From: Porphyromonadaceae bacterium UBA7180
GTDB taxonomy: Bacteria > Bacteroidota > Bacteroidia > Bacteroidales > Muribaculaceae
Reading direction: 5' to 3'
NCBI GenBank assembly: GCA_002491165.1
Contig: DKVK01000024.1
Location: 1 to 42,903, forward strand
DNA length: 42,903 nt
Part shown: piece after piece, positions 41,312 through 42,903 of the stretch
Numbering within the stretch: the stretch's first letter is position 1
Layout: each line of letters opens with the position of its first letter
Program-made: the position numbers and the translations under genes
Notes under the pieces: model-generated
Told to the model about the DNA's origin: nothing
What the model saw: only the letters and a program-made list of their open reading frames with translations
Database searches by the model: none

Positions 41312-42430
41312 GTGTCCTCGCTATACTTACATGTGCCGTTCTGCCGGCGCAAATGCATATACTGCGACTTCTATTCCGTGGGGGAACGCCTCGCGGACCG
41401 GGAGTCGTTGGTGCGTAAATATCTCGAAGAATTTGACGCCCGACGCCACGAGATACCCCTCCCCGCCAAGACTCTCTACCTCGGCGGTGGCACGCCGTCG
41501 CTAATGCCCGTGGAGCAGCTTTCAGCCCTCGTAGAGGCACTCTCCGCCCGCGGCGCGATAGGGGAGAGCACCACAGAACGCACCATCGAGATAAACCCCG
41601 ACGACGTCACCGAAGATAAAGCCGTCGCTTGGAGCCGCCTCGGCTTCAACCGTTTCAGCATAGGGGTGCAGAGCTTCGACGACACGCTGTTGCGCACCAT
41701 TGGCCGTCGGCACGATGCCGCGTCGGCACGCCGCGTAGTGGAGACGCTGCAGCCGCTCGGCGACGTAAGCCTTGACCTTATCTTCGCGCTTCCGGAACAG
41801 ACCGTGGAGCAATGGCGTCAGACGGTAGCCGAAGCCGTGGCACTGCGTCCGCAGCACATCTCCGCCTACGCCCTGATGTATGAGGAAGGGACGCCGCTGA
41901 CACGCCTCCGCGACAACGGCACCATCCGCGAAGCCGACGACGACATCTACCTCGAAATGTTCAGCTACCTCACCGACACGCTCGCAGCCGCCGGTTATCG
42001 CCAATACGAAATCTCCAACTACGCGCTCCCCGGCCACGAATCGCGCCACAACAGCGCCTACTGGGACGGCACGCCATACCTCGGCCTCGGGCCTGCGGCA
42101 CACTCCTACGACGGCCGCCGCACGCGCCGCGCCAACCCCGCCGACATCCGCCGCTACCTGAAGCACAATTTCATCACCCCCTTTTTCAATCAAGAAACCC
42201 TGACCGACTGCGAGTTAGCCGAGGAGTACCTGCTGACGCGCCTGCGCACCGCCCGCGGCATAGACCTGAGCGACTTCCAACGGCGGTTCCCAAGCCTATC
42301 AGCAGACCTCCTGACGCGCCCTCTCCCAACCCCCGACTTAGTAGCAATAGAAAACAACCGCCTTCACCTGACAAGAGCCGGCATAATGACCTCCGACGCC
42401 GTAATCCTCGCCCTCGCCCAGCGCCTGTAG
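41312..42430 (+). CDS. hemW: radical SAM heme chaperone HemW
   Basis: A 372-residue radical SAM protein of the HemW type (formerly called coproporphyrinogen III oxidase-like). LYLHVPFCRRKCIYCDF carries the CxxxCxxC cluster motif (C12, C16, C19 region), with YLGGGTPSLM, FSIGVQSFDD and YEISNYALPG as further family blocks. HemW proteins bind heme and deliver it to respiratory enzymes. The start is GTG at 41312, six bases after the DUF5606 stop; there is no ATG before the cluster motif. Confidence 0.93.
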   Translation: MSSLYLHVPFCRRKCIYCDFYSVGERLADRESLVRKYLEEFDARRHEIPLPAKTLYLGGGTPSLMPVEQLSALVEALSARGAIGESTTERTIEINPDDVTEDKAVAWSRLGFNRFSIGVQSFDDTLLRTIGRRHDAASARRVVETLQPLGDVSLDLIFALPEQTVEQWRQTVAEAVALRPQHISAYALMYEEGTPLTRLRDNGTIREADDDIYLEMFSYLTDTLAAAGYRQYEISNYALPGHESRHNSAYWDGTPYLGLGPAAHSYDGRRTRRANPADIRRYLKHNFITPFFNQETLTDCELAEEYLLTRLRTARGIDLSDFQRRFPSLSADLLTRPLPTPDLVAIENNRLHLTRAGIMTSDAVILALAQRL

Positions 42431-42455
42431 GGACGCGCCGAATAAGGAGCGGAAG

Positions 42456-42554
42456 AATAAGGAGCGCAGGTTTCCAGCCTGCGTAACCCGACACAACCGC
42501 CAAATCTAACTGCGTAGCCAAGGGGGTGGAGGCCTCCCCAATGCGCTCCATATT
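42456..42554. repeat. small element with inverted ends (AATAAGGAGCGCA)
   Basis: AATAAGGAGCGCA (42456-42468) reappears inverted at 42542-42554 with one mismatch. The left end also forms its own hairpin, CGCAGG/CCTGCG. A partial extra copy AATAAGGAGCG precedes it at 42441. Related sequences occur at 10214 and 38697. No coding capacity. Confidence 0.5.
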
Positions 42555-42568
42555 CTCAGGGCTGCGCT

Positions 42569-42641
42569 TGTCGACCGTGTTTTTATAACTTCGATGCGAT
42601 GTCTCTTTACTTTAAAAAGTTTTTACTTTTTACGGTCGACA
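42569..42641. repeat. 73-bp segment bounded by perfect 10-bp inverted repeats
   Basis: TGTCGACCGT (42569-42578) and ACGGTCGACA (42632-42641) are exact inverted copies. Between them lies an AT-rich stretch with ACTTTAAAAAGT, itself nearly palindromic. It could be a terminator-like structure or a tiny mobile remnant. Confidence 0.5.
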
Positions 42642-42903
42642 TGGTCAATATATAAGCCTATCAAATTGGTTATCAGGTAGATATAGATGGCGATCGTCCT
42701 TCATATTCCTGTTCCGAAAAGAGAAATCCGGGTAAAACACAATAAAAACTGGCGACCTATGAGTATCAGCCAACAGTTTGTAACAAAGACAACACCATTT
42801 CCCCGCACTGCCAAATACCAGGCCCGAAAAATCTGCAAAATAACATATTGCCGAGCATAGAAATTGAGATTTTAAGGATTTTTTTGGTTGTTTGCGAAAT
42901 TGT

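Larger units (their letters stand above)
42431..42903. other. non-coding end region with two inverted-repeat elements
   Basis: No gene. 42456-42554 is a 99-bp segment with imperfect 13-bp inverted ends. 42569-42641 is a second segment bounded by perfect 10-bp inverted repeats. The remaining DNA to 42903 is AT-rich; I see no promoter or coding signal on either strand. Confidence 0.5.

Noticed and set aside
1..42903. CRISPR arrays, prophage, complete IS elements, toxin-antitoxin pairs
   Set aside because: No regularly spaced direct repeats, transposase, integrase, structural phage gene or typical toxin/antitoxin pair was seen. The XRE regulator stands alone without a toxin-like partner.

Overview
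The window looks like chromosomal DNA of a gut-type Bacteroidales, most likely a Muribaculaceae-like genome. The protein families point there (large NusB, C10 peptidase with a lipoprotein signal, lipoprotein serpin, DUF4296, DUF4835 and DUF5606 proteins, YbbR–CoaE gene order). So do the promoters: at least eight sites fit the Bacteroidetes sigma pattern TTG-N19/20-TAnnTTTG, while Shine-Dalgarno sequences are mostly absent. The species assignment is inference.

Layout. 1-620: the 3' remnant of a GH36 alpha-galactosidase. 714-5675 (minus): an operon reading iorA, iorB, a class I/II aminotransferase and an acetyl-CoA hydrolase/CoA-transferase, which together can turn aromatic amino acids into aryl-acetates. 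About 5.8-12.7 kb: a gene-poor, AT-rich stretch with an Eis-like acetyltransferase, an XRE-type regulator, aroE and several unexplained structured or repeated intergenic blocks. 12.7-19.8 kb: a GC-rich housekeeping run of ddl, ileS, a DksA/TraR-like gene, lspA and a DUF4296 lipoprotein. 20.1-22.5 kb: a probable metal-stress locus with a Fur-family regulator and SMR exporter (minus) divergent from an SO_0444-type metal permease with a C-terminal HMA domain. 22.6-26.3 kb (minus): a serpin lipoprotein and comEC. 26.5-28.1 kb: rpsF-rpsR-rplI and a zinc-ribbon membrane protein. 28.4-30.3 kb: a C10 cysteine peptidase and a small lipoprotein. 30.5-42.4 kb: dnaN, a DEDDh exonuclease, coaBC, a DUF4835 protein, recN, rlmB, nusB, yajC, a YbbR protein, coaE, a DUF5606 protein and hemW, many in overlapping or tightly spaced pairs. 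42.4-42.9 kb: non-coding DNA with short inverted-repeat elements.

No tRNA, rRNA, CRISPR array, complete insertion sequence or prophage was recognised. The points most worth a second look are a NusB with an internally duplicated domain, the four-gene aryl-acid module, the C10 peptidase/lipoprotein pair, a 10-bp motif (TGTAAATCGC) repeated around the XRE regulator, a palindrome over the promoter region of the metal permease, and a short dispersed AATAAGGAGCG element.
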